Of a stretch of DNA of 64,000 nt, positions 1 to 9,146 are shown one piece after another. The position numbers were made by a program, and so were the translations under genes. The notes under the pieces are model-generated. The model saw nothing but the letters and a program-made list of their open reading frames with translations, was not told where the DNA came from and did not search any database. Where the stretch lies: assembly GCA_965221985.1 (NCBI GenBank), contig OZ244928.1:2666001-2730000 (forward strand), read 5' to 3'. Every line of letters begins with the position of its first letter. Within the stretch, counting starts at the first letter, position 1. The stretch comes from J054 sp965221985. Its GTDB lineage: Bacteria; Pseudomonadota; Gammaproteobacteria; Steroidobacterales; GCA-2729495.

Positions 1-52
1 CAAGACCCATGACGATCAGAAGCAAGCACCGGTCTGCACTAGGGGTTTTTAA

Positions 53-958
53 ATGAGCGTGTTTCATGCGACGCTTATGCTCATGGCGAAGCGGTTCAAG
101 GTCAAGACACTCGTGCCTGCAGTCCGAAAGATTGCTTGGCTAGCCGGGCTAGTGTTCATCACCGCGTCAGCATTTGCGCATGATTTTTGGATTGAACCCG
201 CTGAATTTAGACCAGCAGCCGGGAGCGAAGTGCCCATAACGCTCCGGGTGGGCGAAGACTTCAGCGGCACCAGCCAGCCGCTAATACCCAATTGGTTTAG
301 CGACTATTCAGCAACTGGACCGGGCGGCAAACAGCTCGTGCGCGGCATGATTGGCGATGATCCCGCGGGGAGCATTACGGCGCGCGATCAGGGTAGCCAA
401 GTGATTGGCTATCGTAGCAGCCGCGCCTTCGTGGAAATCGAGCCCGAGACCTTCAACGACTATCTCGCGAAAGAAGGTCTTGAATGGGTTATCGAGTGGC
501 GGAAGCAAAACAATCAATCCGACGAGAATGCCCGGGAATACTATTCACGTTGCGCGAAAGCGCTTTTGCGCAGCCGGGAGGCCACCAGCGGTGAAGGCTT
601 TGATGTCGATTTGGGTTATCGCCTAGAGATTATTCCGCAACGCGATCCTTACGTCTTGGGTGATGAGAACCAGTTACCCCTGCGAATCAACTACCAAGGA
701 GAACCGATCGCGAATTTGTTATTGGTGGCGTTTACCGCTGAAGATCCCCAGACAAAGCAGCGGCTGCGTTCTGACGAACAAGGAATGGTGACCATTGAAA
801 TCGACCGGCCAGGTACCTGGCTGGTAAAGACGGTACACATTATCCCCGTCGACGACAGCGATGATAAAGCTGATTGGGAGAGCTTCTGGGCATCTTTGAC
901 CTTTAGGATCGGTAGTGACGCCGCGTCAGTAGGGAAAGTTTTTAACAATAGACCATAG
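53..958 (+). CDS. DUF4198-family exported protein
   Basis: Exported protein of about 300 residues. The N-terminus has a basic stretch, a hydrophobic core and a plausible signal-peptidase site just before HDFWIEP, a phrase typical of DUF4198 proteins (periplasmic, beta-rich, often annotated as nickel/cobalt-transport associated). The C-terminal half has the family pattern of a small beta domain (LPLRINYQGEPIANLLLV) followed by a DEQG/G-x-W-LVKT stretch. ATG codons at 77 and 83 are alternative starts that would shorten the signal peptide. It stands alone, with no metal transporter beside it, so a metal role is only suggested by the family. Confidence 0.75.
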   Translation: MSVFHATLMLMAKRFKVKTLVPAVRKIAWLAGLVFITASAFAHDFWIEPAEFRPAAGSEVPITLRVGEDFSGTSQPLIPNWFSDYSATGPGGKQLVRGMIGDDPAGSITARDQGSQVIGYRSSRAFVEIEPETFNDYLAKEGLEWVIEWRKQNNQSDENAREYYSRCAKALLRSREATSGEGFDVDLGYRLEIIPQRDPYVLGDENQLPLRINYQGEPIANLLLVAFTAEDPQTKQRLRSDEQGMVTIEIDRPGTWLVKTVHIIPVDDSDDKADWESFWASLTFRIGSDAASVGKVFNNRP

Positions 959-1132
959 CAGCAAGCAGAATTCTATCTGCCAACAACCAAACCGACTGAT
1001 TTACGCAAAACTTCGAAATCGGCCATCTACATAAGTCTAAAATAGCTAATGAATGGTGCCTGCTACTCGCATTGGTATTAAAGCAGTCAAATTTATTTCT
1101 GGCCCTCTATCACATCGGCAAACTTCCCAGCT

Positions 1133-1651
1133 ATGCTCCAAATTCGCGACAGCGTGGAAAATGATTCAAACGCCATTGAGTCCCTGTATCCCTTGGCGTT
1201 CCCGGACGAAGACCTAATTCCCTTGGTGCGCGAATTGCTGCGCAATGAACAGACCGCTATCTCGCTGGTTGCCTGCCTAAACTCAGCCGTCGTCGGCCAC
1301 GCGATCTTTTCCCAATGCCATGTGCCGGAGAGCAACACCCCTGCCGCCCTGCTCGGGCCGCTAGTGGTAAATGTTTCAAATCAAAAGCAGGGCATCGGGA
1401 GCGCAGTCGTGCGCCATGGTTTGCGGCAACTCGAGCATGCTGGCGTGATCCAGGTATTTGTGCTCGGCGACCCGGCCTATTATCAGCGCCTCGGTTTTCA
1501 AAAGGAGGTCATTGTGAAACCACCCTATGTCTTACCAGCGGCGTGGGATGGTGCCTGGCAGTCGCAAACGCTGAGGGAGACAGACTCGCCGGGGGCTGGA
1601 ACGCTATCGGTTCCTGAGCCATGGCGAAGACCGGCCTTATGGGCGCCCTGA
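1133..1651 (+). CDS. GNAT-family N-acetyltransferase
   Basis: A 172-residue GCN5-related acetyltransferase that would move an acetyl group from acetyl-CoA to an amine. The N-terminal IRDSVENDSNAIESLYPLAF resembles YhbS-like members; the acetyl-CoA loop is seen as NQKQGIGSAVVRHGL near residue 85, followed by the strand-turn VFVLGDPAYYQRLGF characteristic of the family. The substrate cannot be told. The last 20 or so residues are proline-rich and may be a non-conserved tail. The 174 bp before it hold nothing I recognise. Confidence 0.75.
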   Translation: MLQIRDSVENDSNAIESLYPLAFPDEDLIPLVRELLRNEQTAISLVACLNSAVVGHAIFSQCHVPESNTPAALLGPLVVNVSNQKQGIGSAVVRHGLRQLEHAGVIQVFVLGDPAYYQRLGFQKEVIVKPPYVLPAAWDGAWQSQTLRETDSPGAGTLSVPEPWRRPALWAP

Positions 1652-1658
1652 GTTGTGA

Positions 1659-2537
1659 TTACCGGTCCACCGGCACCCGTTTATCACTCTCCCAAAATTT
1701 CCATAGAAAGGCAAAAAACACACGCAGGTTCACATCATCTTCCAGCAATGCGCTGTTGCCATTGCTCGCGCCTTGTAGAAACCTGAACTGAACACCACCG
1801 ACGACTTCGTAATTTGAAGCGAACTGTCTGCGGGCCGACAATCCCAAGCTTGTACCCAAGTAACCAGCATCGGCTTTGTATGCCGGACGATTCGGCGCAC
1901 TGAATTCTCGCGCCACCCCGTAGAAGTAATTCATATAGCGCCGAGTGCCGAACAATGGAGCCACGCGTAGACGCAGCTCGCGTCGAGCCGTATCAGAAAA
2001 TTGTCTCTTCCAGGTGAGCTGCGGATTGAATGTTAAGCCCTCAAAACTCGGGTCTATGCCATCCCAAGAAATCGCGGCGCGTATCGGTAAACTCAAATAA
2101 AGCTGACCACCGGCGGGTTGGGGCCGCAGTTTAATCTCTAACTCGGGACCCCCTTCAGTCAGCAGATCAAGATCGGGCATCCCCCGCCTAATGTCCACGT
2201 CATCGCTGTCAACGCCGAAGTTCATGGAAAAATCTAGATCGAGGCGAACCCGCTCGCCCTGAAACAAGCGGCCCCGGACGGGCTTGTCTGGATCTTCGCC
2301 CAAGCGCCAAAATTTTCCACGGTAGATGGGAAACGGCATGGGTACGATATTGAACTGATTTTCGGATGCGCCCGGATAGGCTGCCCCATAGCGGCTATAC
2401 GTAGCGAAATTCCATTCTAGTAACGGGGCAGTTTCCGGTTTTTTCGCCCCGTCATCGTGCGCCTCGTCGGCCACGCCAATGGAACACACCAGGCAAGCGA
2501 GACACAGAAACAATTGACACTGCCACTCCTTGATCAT
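1659..2537 (-). CDS. MipA/OmpV-family outer-membrane protein
   Basis: Exported beta-barrel protein of 292 residues. A signal peptide ends near CSIGVADE; the mature part shows alternating hydrophobic/aromatic strands and ends in a strand-like segment (VFFAFLWKFWES). The pattern YGAAYPGASENQFNIVPMP at the start and the later LGLSARRQFASNYEVVGGVQ strand are typical of MipA/OmpV, proteins linked in E. coli to murein hydrolase-synthase scaffolding. It converges with the acetyltransferase gene upstream, with only 7 bp between the stops. Its exact role is not shown by the sequence. Confidence 0.75.
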   Translation of the reverse strand: MIKEWQCQLFLCLACLVCSIGVADEAHDDGAKKPETAPLLEWNFATYSRYGAAYPGASENQFNIVPMPFPIYRGKFWRLGEDPDKPVRGRLFQGERVRLDLDFSMNFGVDSDDVDIRRGMPDLDLLTEGGPELEIKLRPQPAGGQLYLSLPIRAAISWDGIDPSFEGLTFNPQLTWKRQFSDTARRELRLRVAPLFGTRRYMNYFYGVAREFSAPNRPAYKADAGYLGTSLGLSARRQFASNYEVVGGVQFRFLQGASNGNSALLEDDVNLRVFFAFLWKFWESDKRVPVDR

Positions 2538-2680
2538 CGACCTAGCCTTTCGCCGCTATCACCCCTACGCCGGTAACTCGCTCAACGGCCATGCGCCGCT
2601 AGAAGGCAACCCGCCAAACAGTATGCTGGGCTGAAGAATTGAGCGATTTCCCACCACAATCGTCGCAAGCTTACGATGTT

Positions 2681-3310
2681 TCACGCCCGGGCACTGGGGC
2701 GTGCCGCCACGCGTGCGTACCAGGTGGCCAAACTCGGTCGATTCTGACAAGCGTCATAGTCGACCCATTTCGCAAAATCCACGGTTACGAGCAAGCTAAT
2801 GTCGGCGCAGCTAAAGTCAGAACCGGCCAGATGGCGGGCGTTTGTTAGCCGGGCTTCAATGCGATCGAAGAACTGCTCCATCCGCGCTGCCCCGCGCTTT
2901 ACCAAAGCTGGAATTTGCGCAACGGACGTCGGACCAGGCAAGGCATGATCACGAAAGCCCGGCGAAAGATTTCGCAGGGTTTCAGCCGCCGCGCGCAGAC
3001 CTTCATGCTCGCAGATATTGTTCCACATGAGTACCAAAGCTTCATCGAGCCCACGCGAACCCAGTAAGGGTGGTTCCGGATACAAGGTTTCCAGATGGCG
3101 AAAAATCGCAATGGACTCGGTTAGGTAAGAACCGTCGTCGGTTTCCAATACCGGCACGGTACCGGCAGGATTGATAACCAAGAATTCGGGCGACAATTGC
3201 TCCATGCGATAGAGATTGACCGCTACCGTGGGAATTTCTACCGCCTTTTCGGCCAGAAATATTCTCACGCGCCGGGGATTTGGCGCACGCTTAAAATCAA
3301 ACAACCTCAC
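2681..3310 (-). CDS. Glutathione S-transferase family protein
   Basis: 209 residues, the usual GST size. The N-terminal thioredoxin-like domain begins MRLFDFKRAPNPRRVRIFL and contains the cis-Pro/glutathione-binding stretch NPAGTVPVLETDDGSYLTESIAI near residues 48-70; the all-helical C-terminal domain has SCADISLLVTVDFAKW, the N-capping box pattern. It probably conjugates or reduces substrates with glutathione in the cytoplasm; the substrate is unknown. Its start overlaps the end of the lipoprotein gene upstream by 4 bp, so the two are likely co-transcribed. Confidence 0.85.
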   Translation of the reverse strand: MRLFDFKRAPNPRRVRIFLAEKAVEIPTVAVNLYRMEQLSPEFLVINPAGTVPVLETDDGSYLTESIAIFRHLETLYPEPPLLGSRGLDEALVLMWNNICEHEGLRAAAETLRNLSPGFRDHALPGPTSVAQIPALVKRGAARMEQFFDRIEARLTNARHLAGSDFSCADISLLVTVDFAKWVDYDACQNRPSLATWYARVAARPSARA

Positions 3311-3849
3311 GGATTAGTCGCGACTTCTGCCGCCTCTGCTTTCACCCGTTGCCGCCAGGCCTTTCGTTGTGGCGCACGGGCGGAATACTCCAACTCCAAG
3401 ACCGCTTCCGCGCCTTTTTCCACGGGGCGATAAAAAACAATGAAAGCGTGGGGCTCTTGCGATAACCGACTGATCATTTCGCCACCGGTACGCCCCATTG
3501 GGATGGGTGCGCGTTGGCGTTCCCAATCTGGATAGTCCGCTTCCACCTGCTGCTTAAACACTTGCGCCGCCGATTTTGCCAATTCCAGATTGGCCACTGA
3601 ACGATTCAGCACAATCTTTCCGATCCGGTGGCTAAGGGGCGATAAGTAGAGGTAAACGGCATCCGCACCGTAAACTGGTTGCACAGTTTGCGCCCGCACA
3701 CGCAAACTGCCATCGGGCATGGTCTTCGTAACTGAGTCTTGGCGAACCGGATAGCCTTCACTCAAGGCGTAGCCGCCTAAACCAAAGCTACTGCTGGTGA
3801 CACATCCTCCGGCACCTATTAGTAATAACACGGCTAAGTAATTTCTCAT
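3307..3849 (-). CDS. Putative lipoprotein of unknown function
   Basis: I do not recognise the family. The chosen ATG at 3849 places a short signal peptide with a lipobox (IGAGGC) directly at the N-terminus; an upstream ATG at 3888 would add 13 unlikely residues. The mature part is about 165 residues, mixed alpha/beta, with no membrane segments. It would sit in the periplasm attached to a membrane. A 4-bp overlap with the glutathione transferase gene suggests translational coupling. Confidence 0.6.
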   Translation of the reverse strand: MRNYLAVLLLIGAGGCVTSSSFGLGGYALSEGYPVRQDSVTKTMPDGSLRVRAQTVQPVYGADAVYLYLSPLSHRIGKIVLNRSVANLELAKSAAQVFKQQVEADYPDWERQRAPIPMGRTGGEMISRLSQEPHAFIVFYRPVEKGAEAVLELEYSARAPQRKAWRQRVKAEAAEVATNP

Positions 3850-4043
3850 GAGCCCCTTGCATCGTACAAATACGTCTCGCGAGACCATCGGTCAGTGGCT
3901 GCGCGAGTAAGTCACCGCGGACTCAGCGTCCTTACTGGGTTTTGGAGCCGATCACCACGTCAACTGCGGATATTACGCTACGCGGTGTGCTGCGCACAGC
4001 GCAGTAAAGACCATGCAACGGTAGAAGAAGAGGCTTTGCCGCC

Positions 4044-4967
4044 TCAAGCCGACGGGCAATCCTGATCGCTCACTACCGTCGCCTGCTTCAGTTTCACTGT
4101 AACATCACCCACCATCGGTGCTTTGCCATTGAATTGCAAAACGATGCGTGATTCAGGCTCCAAGAGCATGTCGATATCGCCGTGCAACCCCAGGAATTCA
4201 AACGGTTCGCCCGCTTCCGCCGTTAGCGATTCGCCCACGACCCGGATCTTAATGGCCGGCACTTTCCCTTTGCACTGCAGACTGCCGCCAGGTCTGTTGA
4301 GATCGAATTTGAGCTTGAGCGGATCCGATGCCACCGCGGTTAAGGTCACTCTCGAGAGTTTTCGATCTGAAGTAGAAAGAATTTTGATCGGGGGGTCACC
4401 GGGTGACAGATCCGCGGCGGCAATAAAGTAAATCAGGCCCATAGGGTCAACGACCACTTCTTCGGCAGCTTGCGGACCCAGCTCGCGCCAGTCCGTGGAT
4501 ATATCGGTCCAACTTTCCCAAGACAGGGTCTCTTGCTCTGGGTTCGCGGGCTTATGAGTGCGAACGAAAATACCGGCTTCGGTATATCGATAGATTCGAT
4601 GCCGCATACGCTTCCCATATCGGTCTTGCGCGTACTGAATAGCCTGGCCCGTGGTAGGCTGCATGTACAAACGCAAACGCGATTCCCGACCAACGAACTT
4701 CGACCAGGATTCGACCTGTAAAACCTCGGGCCCCAGAGGGACGGCTATACCCTTGTCACTCTCCAACAGCTGATCCACGACGGACCCGCTAGGCAGCATC
4801 TGTAAAGTCGCCGTGGTGCTGGCTTTGAAAAAGAACTTTCGTGCATCCAATTGAATAGATCGCCACGCTACGCGCTGCGGATCCAAGTTAACGACAGGCG
4901 CAACTTCTTCCGCCCAGCCCAGAATGGGTAGCGCTGTCACAATTAGGCTTAGCAATAGATTCTTCAT
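4044..4967 (-). CDS. Exported protein of unknown function
   Basis: About 307 residues after choosing the ATG at 4967, which begins a clear signal peptide (MKNLLLSLIVTALPILGWA). A longer reading frame to 5117 exists, but its extra residues look non-coding and fall on a dispersed repeat. The mature protein is beta-rich with no membrane segment. It contains a stretch resembling DUF3108-type outer-membrane-associated proteins (RHRIYRYTEAGIFVRT, LIYFIAAADLSPGD), but I am not confident of that assignment. It stands alone between two intergenic regions. Confidence 0.6.
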   Translation of the reverse strand: MKNLLLSLIVTALPILGWAEEVAPVVNLDPQRVAWRSIQLDARKFFFKASTTATLQMLPSGSVVDQLLESDKGIAVPLGPEVLQVESWSKFVGRESRLRLYMQPTTGQAIQYAQDRYGKRMRHRIYRYTEAGIFVRTHKPANPEQETLSWESWTDISTDWRELGPQAAEEVVVDPMGLIYFIAAADLSPGDPPIKILSTSDRKLSRVTLTAVASDPLKLKFDLNRPGGSLQCKGKVPAIKIRVVGESLTAEAGEPFEFLGLHGDIDMLLEPESRIVLQFNGKAPMVGDVTVKLKQATVVSDQDCPSA

Positions 4968-5003
4968 AGGTAGAGGCAGATTAGCGAATGGTGCTAGCAC
5001 GTC

Positions 5004-5130
5004 TTGAGCTTCAAAGGCCGAGCTAATGGGGAGCTTAACCGAAGTAGGCTCGACCGGCATGGCGGTAGTATCACTATAGCGAGCCGTGCTGAACAAGGAC
5101 TGAACGAAGATGACCACTTAACAGAATAAT
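5004..5130 (+). repeat. Dispersed repeat R1, copy 1
   Basis: About 127 bp that align without long gaps to 16462-16588 in the same orientation; by eye roughly three bases in four agree, with conserved blocks such as CTTCAAAGGCCGA, CCGTGCTGA and AGAATAAT. It lies immediately upstream of the exported-protein gene, so it overlaps its probable promoter. Nature unknown: a decayed mobile element or a shared regulatory region. Confidence 0.55.
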
Positions 5131-5240
5131 ACCCGCGCCTGCGCCGCTCCTCCCCACTAATTGGATCGCTACCTGCTCCAGCTAGTGGACCCGGGCCGAA
5201 CCTTTAGTGTTTCCAATTATTTTAATAGCCTATATACGCA

Positions 5241-5427
5241 CCTTCTCCAGATCGTGTCTACGGCATCCAGACCTCCCGGCAATGCGGCGGTCAGTTGCGG
5301 GTCATCGCCAGCATCGAAGATGCAAGCAACGATTGAGCAGATTCGCGGGAACTTCGGCCGCGACGCCGGGTCCGTCGATCCCGCGCATCCGAGCCGTGCA
5401 GCACCGCAGCCGCATTGCCTGATTTGA
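5241..5427 (+). pseudogene. Decayed IS91-like transposase C-terminal remnant
   Basis: Read on the plus strand with frame changes, this stretch gives SRQCGGQLRVIASIEDAS and then SVDPAHPSRAAPQPHCLI followed by a stop. The same words occur in the much better preserved transposase tail of island copy A on the minus strand (CRQCGGRLRVIASIE and PIDPAHPSRAPPQGDRLV). A premature stop and at least one frameshift show it is dead. It is far more diverged than the four island copies, so it is an older insertion of the same family outside the island. The 300 bp that follow, up to 5729, hold nothing I recognise. Confidence 0.7.
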
Positions 5428-5729
5428 CTGGCGCTGCTACGCGGGGTCCCGGCGCAGCTCATTCTCGATCTAAGGCTCCTGAATGGTTTTGGTCAACCCG
5501 CACGGTGCGTGCGGCAAAAACGACAAACAATCAGATCAATCGGACAAAGACATGGTGCTTCGAGTCTAAACGCAACTCGCATTTCAGGCACATCATCATG
5601 CCATTTGGGGTAATAGTACAATTCATTATTGACTCTGCAACGATGGTTATGGACATTAGACGGCATTGACATACAAAACTAAGGCGCGGCGTCGACACGA
5701 AACGGACTCGTTTCATCCGGGGGGGTAAA

Positions 5730-6683
5730 ATGGTCAGGAGTTGCCGCAGTAGAAGTATCGTAGTCGCGGCAATCGCGACTCTGCTGATAACCGGTTGCGA
5801 AGCACCGCTTGTGCTCGATCACGTCGAGGCGCAACGCGGCGCGACAACGCAACGCTTTGACCTCTTTCAGGCCGCGGCGGGTAACGGCAACACACTTGTC
5901 GTCGTCGGTAGTGCCGGCGTCATACTCACGTCGGCTGATGACGGCACCACCTGGCAGCGTACCCAAGTTGCCGGCGCACCATTCCTGCTCGACATTACGA
6001 CTTGCACCGACGATCGATTCATAGCACTCGCGGCCGAGCGCCAGGTCTGGCTAGGCGACGCGGATGGACAGAACTGGGCGATGCAGCCGCTCGATACGTT
6101 CGAGGCAGTGCAGGCGGTTGCCTGCGATTCACGAGGCAATATCTGGGTCGTCGGCAGTTTCAGCACAATCTGGAAGAGTACCGACGATGGCGCGAGCTGG
6201 ACCGAGACGAGCATGGACGAAGACCTGCATTTCACGTCGATCCATTTTGTCGACGAGAACAACGCGTTCATGACGGGGGAATTCGGCGACGTAGTGCGTA
6301 CGCAAGACGGCGGAGAGACTTGGGAGTTCCTCGAGCCGCTCCCGGACGAGTTTTATCCGCAGGCGGCACATTTCACTGACAAGGACAGGGGTTGGATCAT
6401 CGGACTGAACGGCACGATCTGGGCGACCGATGACGGAGCACAGACGTGGGTCCGACAGGAAAGCGGAACGACCGCACCGCTGTATGGCATCGCGGCTAAT
6501 GGCGGCCAGCTGTTCGTCGTCGGCGGATTCGGCACGGTGCTGTCTGCGAACGAGTCCGGGCGCTGGACGCGTGTGGAGCACGGTCAGCCCATCCGGTTCT
6601 ACCTGCGCGGCCTGCTCCCACTCGGAGACGACCGGTTGCTGACAGCCGGCGGCGCTGGGGCACTGCTGGTAATCGAGACCTGA
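5730..6683 (+). CDS. YCF48/BNR-repeat beta-propeller lipoprotein
   Basis: 317 residues. The N-terminus is a lipoprotein signal (lipobox LLITGC near residue 22). The rest is built of repeated WxxxDDGxTW-type motifs (TSADDGTTWQRT, KSTDDGASWTET, RTQDGGETWEFL, ATDDGAQTWVRQ), the signature of the YCF48/BNR seven-bladed propeller related to photosystem II assembly factors but common in heterotrophs. First gene of an operon with an RND transporter 21 bp downstream; in related clusters this partner set recurs, which suggests the propeller is a periplasmic accessory part of the transporter. Confidence 0.85.
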   Translation: MVRSCRSRSIVVAAIATLLITGCEAPLVLDHVEAQRGATTQRFDLFQAAAGNGNTLVVVGSAGVILTSADDGTTWQRTQVAGAPFLLDITTCTDDRFIALAAERQVWLGDADGQNWAMQPLDTFEAVQAVACDSRGNIWVVGSFSTIWKSTDDGASWTETSMDEDLHFTSIHFVDENNAFMTGEFGDVVRTQDGGETWEFLEPLPDEFYPQAAHFTDKDRGWIIGLNGTIWATDDGAQTWVRQESGTTAPLYGIAANGGQLFVVGGFGTVLSANESGRWTRVEHGQPIRFYLRGLLPLGDDRLLTAGGAGALLVIET

Positions 6684-6704
6684 CGGCTACATGAAACCCG
6701 CATC

Positions 6705-9092
6705 ATGAACAAATTCACGGCGCAGCTGCACCGGATCGACCGCGTCATCTTCGCCGCGCCAAAAATCACGCTGGGCGTGATCCTAGCGGTCACCGTGTAT
6801 TTCGCGTTCCAGATTCCGACCGTACAAATCGCGTCGGACTTTGCGGACCTGCTGCCGCAGGAGCACCCGTATATTCAGCTACATAACGAGATTCGCGATG
6901 TATTCGGCGGCGCGAACAATATCATCCTGTCCGTCGAAGTCGACGACGGCACGATATTCACGAATGAATCCTTGCAGCGAATCCACCGGCTCACTCAGGG
7001 CGTCGACTCCCTGTACGGGATCAACCACAACCTGGTCACGAGCCTGACGCATCGGACGACGCGCAAGGTCTGGTTGAGCCCCGAGGGCAACGTGGAGTCC
7101 GCACCGCACTTCGACCCATCGATCGAGACGTTCACCGACGAAGAACTCACGCAGATGCAGGCGGACGTCATCGCGAATCCGAGGGTGTTTGGGCTCCTCG
7201 TATCGCCGGATCTCCGATCCGCGCTGATTCGCGGCACGCTGAACGAAGGCCAGCTCGACTACGAGAAGGTGTTCCTGCAACTTCAGGAGCTGCGCGAAAT
7301 CGAGGCCGCACCCGGCGTCAGCATCCATGCGACGGGCAACCCGGTACTCATTGGCTGGGTATCGACCTACATCGACCAGGTCGTGCAGATATTCCTGTAC
7401 ACGATCCTGATCATGTTTGTGCTGTTGACGCTGTATTTCCGGCGTGCCTACGGCATCCTGCTACCGATGATCGGCATCGTGCTGACGAGCATCTGGGGGC
7501 TCGGCACGCTGGCACTGCTCGGCTACAACCTCGATCCGTTGATGATGGTGATCCCGTTCCTGATCTCCGCGCGCGCGATGTCGCACGGGATTCAGCTGGT
7601 CGAACGCTTCTACCACGAGCGTGCACGTCTGCAGGAAGGTCCAAAGGCGGCGCGCGCCGCCTTCGAAGGACTGTTTCGGCCCGGGTCGCTCGGCGTTATC
7701 TCGGATGCGATCGGCCTGCTGCTGATTTCGCTCGGGTCGGTTCCGATCAACGACAAGCTCGCGGTCTATGCGTCGCTGTGGGCGGTGTCGGTTATCTTCA
7801 CGGTCCTGATCGCGATCCCGGTCATGCTCCACCTGCTGCCGCACCCTTCGAAAAATGATCTGAAGCACAACGTGCTGCGAAATATCCTGCCGAAGGCCGC
7901 CGGCGCATTCACGACCAGAACCGGCGTAACAATCATCCTGACCATTGCAGTAGTGTCATACGTCGCAGGCGGTTACCTCGCATCGCAGGTACAGATCGGC
8001 GAGGCCGAGCCCGGCTCGCCACTTCTGTATCAGGATCACGATTACAATGTGTCGTCGACCGCTATTAATAACGCGTTTCCGGGCTCCGAGGAGCTCTACA
8101 TCGTCGCGCAGACTGAAGAACCGGGCGGCATTAAGCGCCGCGACGTACTGCTGGCGCTCGGCGGACTCGAAGCCTATATGCTGTCCGATCCGGACATGGG
8201 TGGCGCGAAGGGCATCCCGGATCTCGTCATGGCCGTGAACCGTATTACGCACTACGATGATCCGCGCTGGATGATCATCCCGGACAACCCGCGCGAGTCC
8301 GGCGGCCTGATGTTCATGTACATGATGTCCAGCCCAGTCCCGGGCGCACTGCTTGAGTATATTGATCCCGAAGAGCGCTTGGCGAATATGGTGTTCTACT
8401 ACAAGGATCACCGCGGCGAGACGATCCGGCGCGCAATCCATATGATTAAGAAGTGGAAGGATTCGCCCGCCGCGCAGGTCGAAGGTCTGGAAATCAGACT
8501 TGCCGGCGGACTGATCGGCGTCACAGCGGCGATCAACGAGGCCGCCTATGACACTAACCTGCTCGTTATTCCGCTCGTGCTGCTACTAATTTTGGTTTTC
8601 GTTACCGCGTTTTACTGGTCGTTGCACGCCGGCTGGCTGATGATGCTCGCCATGTCATTTGCGACGACGCTGACTTATGCCTACATGGGCATCACCGGCA
8701 TCGGTATCAATGTCAACACCGTGCCGATTATCGCGGTCGGTATCGGCGTCGGTATCGACTACTCAATCTATATCATGGACCGCATTCGGGTCGAGATGCA
8801 GCGTCTCGGTAACATCCACGCGGCCGTCGCGGAGGCAATCGCCACGACCGGCGTCGCGATCGGGTTTACAGCGATTACGCTGACCGGCGGTGTGATCATG
8901 TGGGTATTCATCTCGGACCTCCGATTTCAGGCGGACGCAGCGCTATTACTGATTGTCATGCTGGTATTGAACGCGTTGGCCGCGATGTTTCTGGTACCGG
9001 CGTGGATCCTCAGATTCCGGCCTGCGTTCATCATGCAAGCGATGAATGTATCTGATGATATTGAACGGGCTCAGCGCAAGGTGCCGGCCTGA
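6705..9092 (+). CDS. MMPL/RND-superfamily transporter
   Basis: 795 residues in the two-repeat RND layout: one membrane helix near residue 20-40, a large periplasmic loop, five clustered helices (about 225-375), a helix near 400, a second periplasmic loop, and five further helices (about 620-780). It lacks the AcrB-size loops and resembles the MMPL/HpnN-type lipid and hydrophobe exporters. The motif GVGIGVGIDYSIYIMDRI in the second half is the conserved RND helix-4 acid region. Proton-driven export or trafficking of a hydrophobic compound is inferred from family and neighbours; the cargo is unknown. Confidence 0.85.
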   Translation: MNKFTAQLHRIDRVIFAAPKITLGVILAVTVYFAFQIPTVQIASDFADLLPQEHPYIQLHNEIRDVFGGANNIILSVEVDDGTIFTNESLQRIHRLTQGVDSLYGINHNLVTSLTHRTTRKVWLSPEGNVESAPHFDPSIETFTDEELTQMQADVIANPRVFGLLVSPDLRSALIRGTLNEGQLDYEKVFLQLQELREIEAAPGVSIHATGNPVLIGWVSTYIDQVVQIFLYTILIMFVLLTLYFRRAYGILLPMIGIVLTSIWGLGTLALLGYNLDPLMMVIPFLISARAMSHGIQLVERFYHERARLQEGPKAARAAFEGLFRPGSLGVISDAIGLLLISLGSVPINDKLAVYASLWAVSVIFTVLIAIPVMLHLLPHPSKNDLKHNVLRNILPKAAGAFTTRTGVTIILTIAVVSYVAGGYLASQVQIGEAEPGSPLLYQDHDYNVSSTAINNAFPGSEELYIVAQTEEPGGIKRRDVLLALGGLEAYMLSDPDMGGAKGIPDLVMAVNRITHYDDPRWMIIPDNPRESGGLMFMYMMSSPVPGALLEYIDPEERLANMVFYYKDHRGETIRRAIHMIKKWKDSPAAQVEGLEIRLAGGLIGVTAAINEAAYDTNLLVIPLVLLLILVFVTAFYWSLHAGWLMMLAMSFATTLTYAYMGITGIGINVNTVPIIAVGIGVGIDYSIYIMDRIRVEMQRLGNIHAAVAEAIATTGVAIGFTAITLTGGVIMWVFISDLRFQADAALLLIVMLVLNALAAMFLVPAWILRFRPAFIMQAMNVSDDIERAQRKVPA

Positions 9093-9146
9093 TGCAAACC
9101 CGCCGGTAGCTGCTACTTACAGATTTTTGGGAGAGGGAGAAGAATC

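Noticed and set aside
5161..5427. Plus-strand frame of 88 residues
   Set aside because: It is part of the decayed IS91-like remnant; the frame changes within it.
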